Source of the DNA: Elgaria multicarinata webbii
Lineage: Eukaryota > Chordata > Lepidosauria > Squamata > Anguidae
DNA length: 64,000 nucleotides
Reading direction: 5' to 3'
Assembly (NCBI RefSeq): GCF_023053635.1
Contig: NC_086183.1
Span: forward strand, 31,353,501-31,417,500
A program made the translations under genes and the position numbers. Every line of letters starts with the position of its first letter. Positions within the stretch are counted from its first letter, which is position 1. Below, piece after piece: positions 1 to 11,959 of this stretch. The notes beneath the pieces are model-generated. The model worked only from the letters and a program-made list of their open reading frames with translations. It was not told where the DNA came from and ran no database searches.

Positions 1-112
1 GTCCCCAGTTTCAGGAATATTTTCAGCCCTACCTGAAGTTGCTGCCAGGCATCGAACCCGGGACCTTCTGCATGCAAAGCGGTGGCTCCGCCCACTGAGC
101 TATGGCCCCTCC
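1..112 (-). mobile_element. tRNA-derived SINE, 5' part
   Basis: Minus strand has ATAGCTCAGTGGGCGGAG (A-box) and CCGGGTTCGATGCCTGG (B-box). The 3' part of the same family occurs near 4405-4575 and 46630-46740. Confidence 0.7.
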
Positions 113-139
113 TTTGTATCATCTAAGACCAGCTAAGGA

Positions 140-375
140 GGGTGGTCCTCATGAGCATTGGGGGCTGGTGGCTCCGATGTCAGTGGGGTGGTGAATCCGC
201 TCCGGGTTTCAGTCGGAAACAGTCAGAACACTACGGGAGCTATCCAAGGCACTCTGCTTATCATGAGATGCAAATCTTTCAGAGTACTGAGACCCGTATA
301 CAAGTTTGAGTTAATCCAGTGGAGGATGATGGCTCCGAAGTCAGTGGGGTGGTGAATTTGTTCCGGGTTTCAGAG
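140..375. mobile_element. CAGTGGAGG-family MITE fragments
   Basis: Two direct copies of GGCTCCGA(T/A)GTCAGTGGGG, about 150 bp apart, with the same intervening CTTTCAGA...ACTGAG(A/G)CCC as at 32420-32450. Confidence 0.65.
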
Positions 376-649
376 CTATCACAACGAGCCTGTGCGGTAG
401 GTTAGGCTGAGCCATACTGACTGGCCCAAGGTCACCTAGGGAGTTTCATGGCCAAGTGGGGGTTCCAACCTGTGCTTTTCTGGATCTAGTCCAACACTCT
501 AAGGACTACAGCACACTCTGTCTGCCTCAGAATCAATCTCTGCTTCCATACACTTGGATCTGGTTCACACATGCATGCTCATCACGTAATGAATGGAACA
601 TTCAGTGCCATTGCAGGCCTGAGAAGACAGAGCGAACTCTCATAAGCCT

Positions 650-677
650 GGCCTAATAATAATAATAATAATAATAA

Positions 678-708
<31 letters not shown>

Positions 709-711
709 AAG

Positions 712-742
<31 letters not shown>

Positions 743-1240
743 TGTTGTTTCCCGACTCTCCCTCTGGATCGAGGTGGGGTACAACACTAATAAAAACACC
801 ATAAAATACATACAAGTAATTCAAACTTTTAAACCAGTGCATCATTAAAAGCAGCACACCATTAAAAATGGCATCTTAAAATTCAACTGGGTAGGCCTGC
901 CGGAAGAGATCAGTCTTTATGGCTTTCTTAAATTCTGGAAGACTGGTAAGCTGATGAATCTCTCCTAGCAAGCCATTCCACAAACTGGGAGTGGCAGAAG
1001 AAAAGGTCCTCTGGGTAATAGTTGTCGGCCTTGTTTTTGTTGGCTGGAGGAAATCCTTCCCAGAGGACCTGAGTGTGCGGGGCGGATTGTACGGGAGAAG
1101 GCGATCCCGCAGGTAGCCTGGACCCAAACCATGTAGGGCGTTAAAGGTGATAACCAGCACTTTATACTTCACCTGGAAACTAATTGGCAGCCAGTGAAGG
1201 GATTTTAAGACTGGTGTAAGGAGTCCGTCCAGACATGCAG
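650..1240 (-). mobile_element. L2-clade LINE 3' fragment with microsatellite tail
   Basis: Minus strand encodes LTPVLKSLHWLPISFQVKYK, then FNALHGLGPGYLRDRLLPYN and FSSATPSLWN, the typical L2 C-terminus. A (TAA)n(GAA)n run at 652-741 marks its 3' end. Confidence 0.85.
652..741. repeat. (TAA)n then (GAA)n microsatellite
   Basis: About 9 TAA-type and over 20 GAA-type units in one tract, at an L2 3' end. Confidence 0.95.
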
Positions 1241-1451
1241 CCATCAAGTGTACAGCATACAAGCACAGAAAAATCAAACTTGCATGTGTGAACCAGACCT
1301 TTATCCCGGGCAGCTCAATGCATCAACCGTCTTCATCAAGGAGCATGAATATTCGTATGCTCCACCACCATGGGAGGGGGGGACGTTCCCTCATGAAGAC
1401 AACCAGCATGTACGGGAGAAACTTAGGGGTTAGCTTTTTCCCTGACACACT

Positions 1452-1688
1452 GGCCCTGTTCAGAAGATACCTTAAACCACAGCTTTAACCACGGTGGTTA
1501 AGCCAGAAAGCCAGGCCATGTTCAGAAGACACCATAAACCATGGCTTTAACCACAGTAACTAAGGCTTTTTGCCTTAGTCACTGTGGTTAAAGCCGTGGT
1601 TTAAGGTGTCTTCTGAACACGACATGGATTTCTGGCTTAATCACCATGGTTAAAGCTGTGGTTTAAGGTGTCTTCTGAATGAGGCCAA
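1452..1688. mobile_element. Nested palindromic MITE, TTCAGAAGACACC family
   Basis: A palindrome inside a palindrome. The outer arms begin CTGTTCAGAAGATACCTTAA and end in the complement; the inner arms are ATGTTCAGAAGACACCATAA and its complement, meeting at GGCTTTTTGCC near 1569. It looks like one copy inserted in the middle of another. Confidence 0.8.
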
Positions 1689-2614
1689 TATCTTATATTT
1701 TCAGGAAGTGTTTCCATGGAAATGCAACCAAGAATGCAACTCCCTGTCCCATGCACACTTGTGAACATGCACCCTGCCATGGTAGAGTCTGAAACGGTAG
1801 CATACGGAGGGCGGGGGGGGGGGGGAGCCCAGAGCCCTTGATTTGGCTCAACACATAAGACAACTTCTGTTGCCGTCATCCCTTCTAGGGCAAAAACATA
1901 CTCAGCTTTCATTTGCATTCTTCAAAAGTGGATTCATGTTATTAAATTCGTCGCCAAAACATTGCTAATCTGCGGTTCACAAAACCCAACCCTTGGGGCG
2001 TTATTTGGATTTTCGTAAATGTTTCTTCCCAGGCATGGACTTCAGTTGGAAATCAACCTTGCTGTGAATAAAATTTAGTCTCTTTTCTCTTTATTTGCCC
2101 TCCATCACACATACACACCCCAGCATCGCTTTCATCACCCTGACTTAAAAATAGATGCAGCCACCGCTGAGACGGACAGTCCCTGGGCTTGCACAAAAAA
2201 AAAGAAAGAAAAAGAAATCATGTCTCAAAAACAATATTTTTCACACTCACAAGATCTAAATGAGCCCCCTCATGGAGGTGTTAATTTGACTCCCATGTTG
2301 GATTGTATGACAGCGTTTTGGACACGCTCCTGAACACACACAAACATGGAATGACAAGCACACACACCCGCCCGCTCCCAGGGTCATCTGGCTTTAGATG
2401 CATGTCCAAATGCCACAGACAGCAAGCAAACAAAATGAGGGAGGGAGAGATTTCGCCCCCACTGAACACAAAGTTGGTTCATGAAGGAACATGGAATACA
2501 TCCAAGTCAGCCCAGGCTATCAGTGGGTATAACTTGTGTTGGCTATGTGCTACCTCTGGTATCAGAGGCTGTGTGTCTATGTACATCAGGGGCTGGGGGA
2601 CATGGGTGGGAGGT

Positions 2615-2676
2615 ATAGAATCATAGAATCATAGAACAGCAGAGTTGGAAGGGGCCTACAACGCCATCGAGTCCAT
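2615..2676 (-). mobile_element. CR1 3' end
   Basis: Minus strand ends in the ATTCTATGATTCTAT octamer tail after GGCCCCTTCCAACTCTGCTG. Confidence 0.85.
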
Positions 2677-2738
2677 TCCCTTAACCATTTTGCGGTTAAG
2701 CAGCATGGTTTAGTGTGTTGTCTGAACCAAGCCACAGT
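2677..2738. mobile_element. Half of a TTCAGACAACACG MITE next to a CR1 tail
   Basis: Only the right half is present (AGCAGCATGGTTTAGTGTGT, TGTCTGAACC). It abuts the CR1 piece at 2615-2676. Confidence 0.65.
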
Positions 2739-3708
2739 GTCGTAGGGGAGGGCACAGCTGGCAGGCCACAGCCCGGAGTAGTAGCACTCCATACTGCAAT
2801 ATTTTGTTGTAGGTCCCACTTGTTAACCTCTAAACTCCATTTTTCAGATTTGGAAGGTAACCGGTACACTTTGAAATTGGCTCTAAATCACAGGGGGGTG
2901 GCGGTACAATTCCTCGAAAACTCTCAAGAAAGCATTTTTTAAAAGGGTGTTGACGTCCTGTTTCTCTATTGATCTGCATAGTGAGGGGTAATCCACTGGA
3001 CCCCACAAAGGGGCATAGACCTACTTTGTTTTAGACTGAGAGGGGGAAAGACCTGGCTAACCGTGGAGTAATTCTTGGTATTGATCCTATACAGGCCTAC
3101 TCAGAAGTAAGTCCGATTGAGTACAATGGGAATTTCTCCAGGCAAGTGGATTGCAGCCTTAGCCAGTTATGCTGTTCCTTCAAGCCTATACGCTAGGACA
3201 AATTTGCTAGCATGCTCTGTTGTATTTACATGCCTTGATTTAATGTTTCCTTACGTTTTCCTAAATAAACATTTTCTTTGTTTAAGAACACACTCTTGAG
3301 TTTTGCCTTGGGAATTCAGTAGCAATTGATTTTGAAGTTAATTACTATAAAACACTTTTATAGCACTTTAAAAACCATTTACGCAGCACATTAATAGTCT
3401 CCATTGGGTTTGCCTGCTTGATAGATCTCTGCGATTCCTGTTTTAGGGAGGAGAAGAGTTAGGTGATTTGCCCAAGGCTATACAGTAAACCCATTCCAGA
3501 GATGAGACCTGATTACAAGGTGTTTTTCCACCGCTCACTTGCGAATGCTGTTGATATGTGATAAGAAAGTGGAAGACAGCGTCAAAACAACAACGCTCAG
3601 ATGTACGTTTTAGTCAACACACGGCCATTTCCTTTTAATCTTGATTTACAAATACTGGGAGTATGAAAAGTGAGCTGAGAATCCAACTCTCTGTCTGCTA
3701 GACAACAC

Positions 3709-3797
3709 TGGCCTAGTTCAGACAACACGCTAAACCACGCTGCTTAACCATTTTGTGGTTGAGCAGCATGGTTTAACGTGTTGTCTGAACCAGGCCA
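3709..3797. mobile_element. Palindromic MITE, TTCAGACAACACG family, 89 bp
   Basis: Starts TGGCCTAGTTCAGACAACAC and ends in the complement; the centre is AACCATTTTGTGGTT. Confidence 0.82.
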
Positions 3798-3851
3798 CTG
3801 ACAGTCAGCTTCAGTTCAATATTTCAAAAGCACTTGGGCAGGTCATGATGA

Positions 3852-4008
3852 TACCCTATTTCTTCGATTCTAAGACACACTTCCCCCCGCCCATATAAAC
3901 ATCTCTAAAAATGGGGTGCGTCTTAGAATCGCGGGTGTGTCTTAGGTTTTTTTTTCCTGTTGGCGGTACTGAAATTAGTGTGCATCTTACAATCGAAGAA
4001 ATACGGTA
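3852..4008. mobile_element. MITE with CCGTATTTCTTCGATT ends and TA duplication
   Basis: Left CCCTATTTCTTCGATTCTAA and right complement CCGTATTTCTTCGATTGTAA are bordered by TA on both sides, as for Tc1/mariner-like insertions. Confidence 0.7.
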
Positions 4009-4249
4009 GATTTCATGGCTCAGTTATCAAACATAATCGGCTGATCCCCTTCCCCAATGTGGCACCTCCCATCAGCCACAGCCAGCACCTCCAATGCTCA
4101 GGGATGATGGAGCTTGTAGTCCAAAACATCTGGAGGGCTACAGGTTCCTCATCCCTGTTTCTAAGGCAGGGGTTAGCAGAAGAGAAGACTGCAAAACCCC
4201 GCTAGTCAATTTCTGTGGGTTCCTTAGTGCAGCTGGTGACTTGAACATG

Positions 4250-4412
4250 GGCCTTTTCAGACGACATGCTAAACCATGGTTAGGTCGCTAACCCTTTTGC
4301 AGTAAAAGGTTAGTGAGCCTGTTTAACTCATGGTTATGTAACCACCATAGTTAGGATCGGTTTACACAACACACTAAGCCATGAGGTTTAGCTCAAAATG
4401 CTTAACCACCGT
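4250..4412. mobile_element. Worn TTCAGACGACATG MITE
   Basis: CCTTTTCAGACGACATGCTA at the left and degenerate ACACAACACACTAAGCC later; arms poorly matched. Confidence 0.5.
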
Positions 4413-4575
4413 TAAGAGCACATGCTTGGCATGCAGAGGTAGGGCAAGGAAAGAATCCCGCCTGAAACCCTGGAAAGCAGATGCTGCCAGCCAGTGTTGA
4501 AAATACTGCGCTTGATGTGCCAAGTGTCTGACTCTGTATATGACAGCTTCCCACGTCCCTATGTCTGAACAGGGT
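4405..4575 (+). mobile_element. tRNA-derived SINE, 3' part
   Basis: CTGCCAGCCAGTGTTGAAAATACTG-like core and GACAGCTTCCCACGTCCCTA end; the same family as 1-112. Confidence 0.55.
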
Positions 4576-4667
4576 CAATTTGTTACAACACTTCTCTTTC
4601 TCAAGCAGCGTGACCAATGGCCAGGGATGATGGGAGTCGTAGTCCTAAACATCTGGGGAAGGCTACC

Positions 4668-5060
4668 TTGTTTATTGATGCATTTATTGCATTTCTGCAC
4701 TACCCAATAGTTGAAGCTCTCTGGGTGGTTCACCACCATTCAAACCATAAAGTATAGCAAGATTAAACATGATCTCAAAGTTTAAAACTTCAGTGTCCTG
4801 GTTCAGACAACACGCTAAACCACGCTGCTTAACCACAAAATGGTTAAGGGAAGCAGCGTGGTTTAGTGTGTTGTCTGAACCAGGCCAGTATACAATAAAA
4901 CCCTGAACTCCAAAATAAAACCTAGCGGGAGTGCAAAGATTGAAAACACAGTAAGAGACTGAAAGCAACAGAAACTGAACGCCTAAAATGCCTGGAGAAA
5001 TAAGACGGTCTTCGCCTGGTGCTGAAGTGGATGCCCGGCAAGCCTTAACCCCTTGAGTTC
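4668..5060 (-). mobile_element. Worn L2 3' fragment
   Basis: GCATTTCTGCACTACCCAATAGTTG is the complement of the L2 end; coding part degraded. Interrupted by the MITE at 4797. Confidence 0.65.
4797..4884. mobile_element. Palindromic MITE, TTCAGACAACACG family, 88 bp, inside an L2
   Basis: CCTGGTTCAGACAACACGCT with the complement at the other end. It interrupts the L2 fragment at 4668-5060. Confidence 0.82.
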
Positions 5061-5381
5061 GCTGGGATTCTTGCAAAGAGTAGCAAGATCTGAAGCCTGA
5101 AGTGTGCACTCCACGGGATGCTTGCTCCCTGGTAAGCGTGCCGAGGATTGCAGCCTACGTGGGTGACACAGCAAGGCACTTCTGCTGATCTTAAACATAT
5201 ACATGATGTACTTGGGATCAGTGAGCACAGATCAGTGATGCCTGAACTGTGTCAAGAGATCCTGAAGAGGCACTCTTGATTTGTAAATTTAAACACACAC
5301 CAGTGGAACACAGGAATTCTAAACAGGCACAGCAGGACCATGCCCAGCATTTCATAGGCGAGAAAAGAGAAATGTTGGCCA

Positions 5382-6565
5382 TTCTCACATCAAGCGTAGG
5401 AATAAATAGTCAATTCTCCTGATAGAGGGAAGTAGATAGTGGGGTCCCACAGGGATCGGTATTGGGACCAATTCTTTTCAACTTGTTCATAAATGATCTG
5501 GAATTAGGAGTGAGCAGTGAAGTGGCCAAGTTTGCAGACGACACCGAATTATTTAAGGTGGTTAAAACACAAAGGGATTGTTAAGAGCTCCAAAGGGATC
5601 TCTCCAAGCTGGGAGGGTGGGCGTCCGAATGGCAGATGCGGTTCAATGTATGCAAGCGTAAGGTGATGCACGTTGGGGCAAAAAACCCCAACTTCAAGTA
5701 TAACCTAATGGGATCTGAGCTGGCGGGGACCGAACAAGAAAGAGATCTTGGGATTGTGGTGGAAAAGCTCGATGAAAATGCCCACCCAGTGTGCAGCCGC
5801 TGTAAAGAAGGCAAACTCCATGTTAGGCATTATAAGAAAAGGAATTGAGAATAAAACGGACAGTATTATACTGCCCTTATACAAATCTATGGTGCAACCA
5901 CACTTAGAGTACCGTGTACAGTTCTGGTCACCACACCTAAAAAAGGACATTATAGAGCTGGAAAAAGTGCAGAAAAGGGCAGCTAAAATGATGAAGGGGC
6001 TGGAGCATCTCCCGTATGAGGGAAGGTTACATCAGCTGGGATTGTATAGCTTGGGAAAAAGGAGGCTGAGGGGAGACATGATAGAGGCGTAGAAAACTAT
6101 GCCTGGTGTGGAGAATGTGAACAGGGAGACATTTTTCTCCCTCTCTCAAAATACTAGAACCCAATGGGGTCATTATCCCATAAAGCTGATGGGGGAAGAT
6201 CCAGGACAAATAAAAGGAAGGACTTCTTCACACAATGCAGAGTTAAATTATGGAACTCACTACCACAAGATGTAGTGATGGCCACCAATATGGATGGCTG
6301 TGAAAGGGGGTTGGATAAATTCCTGGAGGCAAAGGCTATCCAGGGCTACTAGCCCTGATGGTTGTGTGCTAACTCCAGTATTCGAGGCAGTAAGCCTGTG
6401 TGCACCAGTTGCTGGGGAACATGGGTGGGAGGGTGCTGCTGCACCATGTCCTGCCTCGTTGGTCCCTGGCCGATGGCTGGTTGGCCACTGTGTGAACAGA
6501 GTGCTGGACTGGATGGACCCTTGGTCTGATCCGGCATGGCACTTCTGATGTTCTTATGTTCTTAA
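5382..6565 (+). mobile_element. CR1-clade LINE, longest copy in the window
   Basis: Encodes reverse-transcriptase motifs with several breaks. [19 protein letters not shown] and [12 protein letters not shown] (the catalytic FADD) lie at 5440-5570, then KSMVQPHLEYRVQFWSPHLK and LEKVQKRAAKMMKGLEHL. The 3' end is TGATGTTCTTATGTTCTTA. 5'-truncated. Confidence 0.88.
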
Positions 6566-7089
6566 GCATGGCTCTTTTTGCCTCCCTGGACCGGTGAGTT
6601 TTCTTTACGGCTGCCACGTCCATGCGTAGGGCCTGCCCCACCAAAAGTCTCCAAGCCAAGGCACACACGGGCCTTTCAGCTGTCAGCCAGTATAATTTGT
6701 GAGTGCCTCCAGTAAACATGGCCAAGCGGCTTTGCCCGGACCAAACTCTCTTGCCAGATTCAAAGCCTCATTGTAGGAAGGACACCCTCCCTTTGCTTCC
6801 CCCCGAGACGACAAAAGCCTTTGGTTAGCGAGCGCACGCGGCTGGGCGGCTTATGAAGGGGGCCTTATTTGAACGAGGGAAAAGGCAGGGGGAAGCAGCC
6901 AACACACAACAGCCTGTTTTAAAATGCAGCATTACAGCCCGCTGCCGTGCTGTCCTTCGCCAGGGACGGTTTTGGTAAAAACATATTTGCGCAATAAAAT
7001 AGGGATGGGGTTATTTGTTATGATATAATCGCGAGCGGAGCCGCCACAAACCACAAACACCCAAGGGACCTCAGAAGGTCATCTAGTCT

Positions 7090-8132
7090 GGCGATGTCCA
7101 GAAAAACACAACTGAAGGCTGTGGATGTGCTGAACCGGTGCCTGGCTGTGACAATGGACTGGATGAGGGCTAATAAACTGAAACTCAATCCAGACAAGAC
7201 TGAGATGCTGCTGGTGGGTGGTTCTTCTGACCGGATGGGGGTGGTGGTGTTCAACCTGTTCTGGATAGGGTTGCACTCCCCCTGAAGGAGCAGGCTCATA
7301 GCTTGGGGGTTCTCCTAGAACTATCTCTGTCACTTGAGGCTCAGGTGGCCTTGGTGGTACAGAGAGCTTTCTACCAGCTTCGGCTGGTGGTCCAGCTACG
7401 CCCCTATTTGGACAGGGATAACCTAGCTTCAGTTGTCCATACTCTGGTAACCTCCAAAGTAGATTACTGCAACGTCCTCTATGTGGGGCAGCCTTTGAAG
7501 ACAGTTCGGAAGCTGCAGCTTGTGCAAAATGCAGCGGCCAGACTGATAGCTGGAACAGGGAGGTCTGAGCATATAACACCAATTCTGGCCCGCTTGCATT
7601 GGCTGCCTATACGTTTCCGAGCCCAGTTCAAGGTGCTGGTTTTAACCTATAAAGCCCTACATGGCTTGGGACCTCAATACCTGATGGAACGCCTCTCCCG
7701 ACATGAACCTTCCCATACACTGCGCTCAACATCTAAGGTCCTCCTCCGAGTGCCTACTCCGATGGTAGCTCGGAGGATGGCAACAAGGGAGAGGGCCTTT
7801 TTGGTGGTGCCCCCCCCGACTGTGGAATGATCTCCCTGATGAGGCTCGCCTGCTGCCAACACTGTTATCTTTCAGGTGCCAGGTCAAGGCTTTTCTCTTC
7901 TCCCAGGCATTTAATAGCATTTAACAAAGCTAAGTTTGTTTTTAATGGACCCCAGAACTGTTGTTTTATAAATGGATAATGTTGTTTTTATATTGTTGTC
8001 TATATGTTTCTGATGGTTTTTAAAATTTTGTATACTTTTTAAATGTTTACTGTTTTTAACTGTTGTAAACCGCCCAAACAACTTTGGCTGTTGGGCGGTA
8101 TATAAATGTAATAAATAAATAAAATAAATAAA
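7090..8132 (+). mobile_element. L2 LINE 3' portion, 1.0 kb
   Basis: WMRANKLKLNPDKTEMLLVG, then LVTSKVDYCNVLYVGQPLKT, QLVQNAAARLIAGTGRSEHI and LHWLPIRFRAQFKVLVLTYK. Ends CCGCCC...GGGCGGTATATAAATGTAA and (AATA)n. At least one frame break. Confidence 0.9.
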
Positions 8133-8137
8133 CACCA

Positions 8138-8345
8138 TCCGCCGCTTTTCCCGGCTACTCAAATGCGGTAGCCAGGAAAAGTGGCGGAACAGGCTACACG
8201 CCCGCGGTCTCAGGCTCAGTCTGAGACTGCGGGAAATACCAGGCCAGAAGCAGTGCCGGTTATCCTGGGCCAAGGGAGAGTTAGCCCTGCCTGAGCCCGG
8301 GATCCCCTGTGCGTCATCTGGACGCACAGGGGGCAGGCCGGGGCT
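8138..8345. mobile_element. Palindromic GC-rich element fragment
   Basis: Hairpin CCGCTTTTCCCGGCTACTCA with complement at 8170-8187, then CCCGGGATCCCCTGTGCGTC and its partial complement. Follows an L2 tail. Confidence 0.45.
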
Positions 8346-8454
8346 CGTACTGGGCTACCCCGTCGTCTAGCAAGGCCCTTACTGTGGTCAGCTGTAATGA
8401 ACGTAAAATACACAAAATTATCTGCAGCCTTTATTCATTGCACAGCCACCCGGG

Positions 8455-8600
8455 TGTGTGGGGGAAATAGTCCTGTTATTCCCGTTTTACAGAGAGGAAG
8501 GGAAATGTCGCCCACGCCCAAAAAGTTGCTCTCCTGCTGAATTGGGATTTAAACCCGGGAGTGAACTAAAGGTAGTCAGCTTTTAATCCCCGGATTTTAC
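8455..8600 (-). mobile_element. Old MIR-like fragment
   Basis: TTATTCCCGTTTTACAGAGAGG and AAACCCGGGAG resemble the complement of MIR. A similar piece is at 43480-43600 (ATTCCCATTTTACAGACC). Confidence 0.45.
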
Positions 8601-9205
8601 CAATTCTGTCTCCCCCTACTTCCCTTTGCAGTTGGGGAGGACGCATTTCAAGGAAGGCCTAAATCAACAGAAGTCAGGAATCCAGGGCCTTTGATAATTG
8701 CAAAAGGGAGAATTCTGATGCAAATCACCCCTCCTGTTTCGTATTGGGAGTGAGAGAAGGAGAAACCTGTCCAAAATCCTTCCTTTAACACAACTGTTGA
8801 AGCTCAGAACCCTTTTTTTATTCTGACAGGCTCTGCCTGTCGCCCACCTCTTTTTCATTGCGGTATCTTTTATTGTTGCTGTTTTTAAGATTATTTCCTT
8901 GTGACTCTTAAGTAGAAGAAGAAACCCAGACATCCAAGGCCTCTTGAATAAACCAGAATCCAGCAGTGCATTTAAATGACATTAGACTGTGGACTTGACG
9001 CACTTATGGGGTGGAGGTGAGCTGATTAGATGGAAATGGTCCGGAAGAGGACAATCTCTGACCCACAGGTGGGCAGTTCAGGTGGGCAGTTAGGCTCCTC
9101 CCCTTTTCAAGCTCCACCCCCTGACCTGGGGAGAGGAATTCCCCTGCTGTCTCTGCTCAGAGACAGCAACGGGATTCTCCTGTGTGCCCCACAACTTCCC
9201 AACAG

Positions 9206-9524
9206 TAGGGTGACCATATGAAAAGGAGGACTGGGCTCCTGTATCTTTAACAGTTGCATAGAAAAGGGAATTTCAGCAGGTGTCCTTTGTATATATGGGG
9301 AACCTGGTGTAATTTCCTCTCCATCAGAACAGTTAAAGCTGCAGGTGCCCTGCCCTCTTTTAAATCTGGTCACTCTAGTATAGCTCCTGCACTTTAACTG
9401 TTGTGATGAAGAGGAAATTCCACCAGGTTCTCGATATATACAAATGACACCTGCTGAAATTCCCTTTTCTATGCAACTGTTAAAGACACAGGAGCCCTGT
9501 CCTCCTTTTCATAGGGTCACCCTA
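9206..9524. mobile_element. hAT-type MITE, TAGGGTGACC family, 319 bp
   Basis: Ends TAGGGTGACCATATGAAAAG and its complement. Flanking 8-mers CCCAACAG (9198-9205) and CCCAATAG (9525-9532) differ at one base. Arms pair over most of their length. Confidence 0.88.
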
Positions 9525-9984
9525 CCCAATAGAAATGCCAACGCTGCGAATGGGGTCCCTCCTTCTCATTCTGGGGAATGGGACCCTGGGCTTCTGCTCT
9601 AATCCTGCCCAAATCCCTTGTGTTCTTCCGAGAACTAAGCACCATTTGCAGGGGAGGGGGCTCTTTAGAAGGAGACTTTTTTTCTTCCTTTGTTTCGTTC
9701 TTCCAGGAATCTGGTACCTCAGATGAAAAGCTACCATAAATAAATTAAAATAAATAACCAAAGGCAGCAAAAAAGGAGCAAAGACGGAGGCGTAAGGACA
9801 CATCAAAAGGAACATGGCTTTGCATTCCAAGTTCCTATCACGCGTGGAAGGAGAGAAGGGCCTGAGGGATGCACACCTGTGGAGACCCAGAGAAGGGGAA
9901 AACACACCTACAGGTTTCTGCCACTTGGCATTGCTGGTTCTGGTGGTTTTATGGCTGTGAATGTATTTGTTAAAGCACCCCGTC

Positions 9985-10132
9985 AAGACATTAACAACAG
10001 AGGCATTCAAAAGGCAGCTGGACAGCTACCTGTCAGGTGTGCTTTAAGGTGGATTCCTGCCTTGAGCAGGGGGTTGGACTCAATGGCCTCAGAGGCCCCT
10101 TCCAACTCTACTATTCTAGGATTCTATGAACA
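9985..10132 (+). mobile_element. CR1 3' end
   Basis: AGGCATTCAAAAGGCAGCTGG then CCCCTTCCAACTCTACTATT and the octamer tail. Confidence 0.85.
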
Positions 10133-10139
10133 GCCCAAC

Positions 10140-11890
10140 AGGCAAAAACGAAACAGGGGAGACGCGTTTTCTTGTCACTTCCTATCCAGGGTGCAGAACT
10201 GCTTGCGAGCTGCATTTCAGAAAAGTTTTTGCGAGTCGCATTCCAGGGGTTCAGGGCCAAAAGAAAAAGGGGCGTGGCCAAAAGAAAAAGGGGGTGGAGT
10301 CAAAACTCAAACAACACCAGCCTAGCTTAAAGCTCTTCTCCACAGTAACGGAGAATTAGGAGAGGAATTTAAGTCTTTTAGAATGGGGGAGGGGAAACTA
10401 CACCGAAGCCAGGAAAACGGCAAGTGATTGGTGGTCAGATGGGGGTGGGTGGGTTGGGAAGGGCCGTGGCTGCCTGGGAGACCTTGGAGGGCCAGTTTTG
10501 CCTGCCCTCCCCTGGGCCTGAGGTTTTCACCCCTGCTTCCCCATTTCATTGCTGCACATCAGGCTGCTAGGACTGAGAAAACATAGCAGCTCTATTTCCT
10601 AGTTTCGTAGCTGCAGGGGTATTTGAACCCACCTCTCCCACATCTGGGCCTCATGCTCCACGTCAACTAGGTGGGAGATTGACCCCACACATGAGCCTGC
10701 AGCATCTGAGTCCCGCTGCAAAGTGGAGACGTGAGACAATTATAAAGGAGAGGGTGTTTCTGTGCATGTGCAGAGCATTTTAAAAAAAAACTAATTTCTG
10801 GCTGTAACATTGTTGAAAACGAGCAGAAAAGGGGAGGTAAGCTGTATTGGGGGAAAACGTTCCGGGGTTCAAGAAAACCACGCCTTCCCCTTCATGAAGA
10901 TCCTGATAGATAAGGCTGCCGGTTTATCACGAAAGGATCTCCCCTGGCCTGTTCTTGTGGCTTCTTGAGCTTGGTGCAGAGAAACCAGCAGAGGAAGCCT
11001 TTCGCAGCCTCGAGATACACATTAACAGTAGCCTGAAGGGCAGATACCAGCAAGTGAGAAGACACAGCTGCAACGGCATGCTGAAAAGTTGGCGGTGCTA
11101 CTAGCAGCAGCCTGACGCTCAGGAATCGGCCATTCCTATGTCCATGCCTGGGAAAGTTTCACCGCCTTCATTTTTGTGAGTCACGCTGCTATTAACAGTA
11201 CCCAGGAGCAGGGACGGGGGAAAAAAGTGGCAGCTTTTTTGGTAACTGGCAAAAGGAAAGCTATGGGGCTTAGAAGAAAGGGTGTCATTTACTTGGTCTC
11301 CATACAATCTGCTCCCACCCCACTTAAGCATAGGAGAGAGGGTGCAACGGATGAATTGTTGAACCCCAGGACCTCTCTCTCTGTGTGTGTGTGTGTTTAG
11401 AGAGAGAGATTCATTTACGGTGAGTTGCCATTTGTGTGCAAATTGTGTCCGATTCATATCGCACGCACAGGACAGGGCCAGGGATTGCCCCCAACGTCCC
11501 TTTCGTTGAGATCAAATTTGGACAAGGGCGATCCCCGTTTAATCCACTCCTTGGCAGGCGTGAAGATCCTTCTCTCTCCCCAGTCCTCGCCATCTGTCAC
11601 GTCCAGGAGGAGAAGGACTCTCACGTTAGGGTCCCTTTGGCTGAGTTTCCAACAGACTAGCGCTGATCTTTTTTTAAGTCCCCAGAGATGGGATGACATC
11701 AGGCAGAAGGGCTTGGCTTCGCCAGAGCAGATTAAAATTAGCTCCTGCAGGCGACACGTTGGAAACTAAATATGGACCTTGGTTGTTCCCAGCTTGGCAA
11801 CGCTGCCGGTATTTTTGAGCACGCGAAAGCGTGATCTATCGCTGGGCCGCGACAAACCTTTGGCTCGGGACCACAGTGCTGGAGGAAAAG
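10140..11890. other. Unassigned intergenic sequence
   Basis: No exon or repeat recognised. The stretch 11430-11760 has more CpG than its surroundings and an 82-codon open frame on the minus strand, but no splice or homology support. Confidence 0.5.
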
Positions 11891-11959
11891 GGTACTGATG
11901 GATCCCATAGCAAAATGATCGGCAAATTCAGTGCCAGCTGCGGGTTTTGGAGGGCACAT

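Noticed and set aside
582-857. Open frame with a long poly-Phe/Leu run
   Set aside because: Translation of the GAA/TAA microsatellite at an L2 end.
11454-11699. 82-codon minus-strand frame (DVTDGEDWGERRIFT) as a host exon
   Set aside because: No family recognised and no partner exons. It may be worth a database search but cannot be called.
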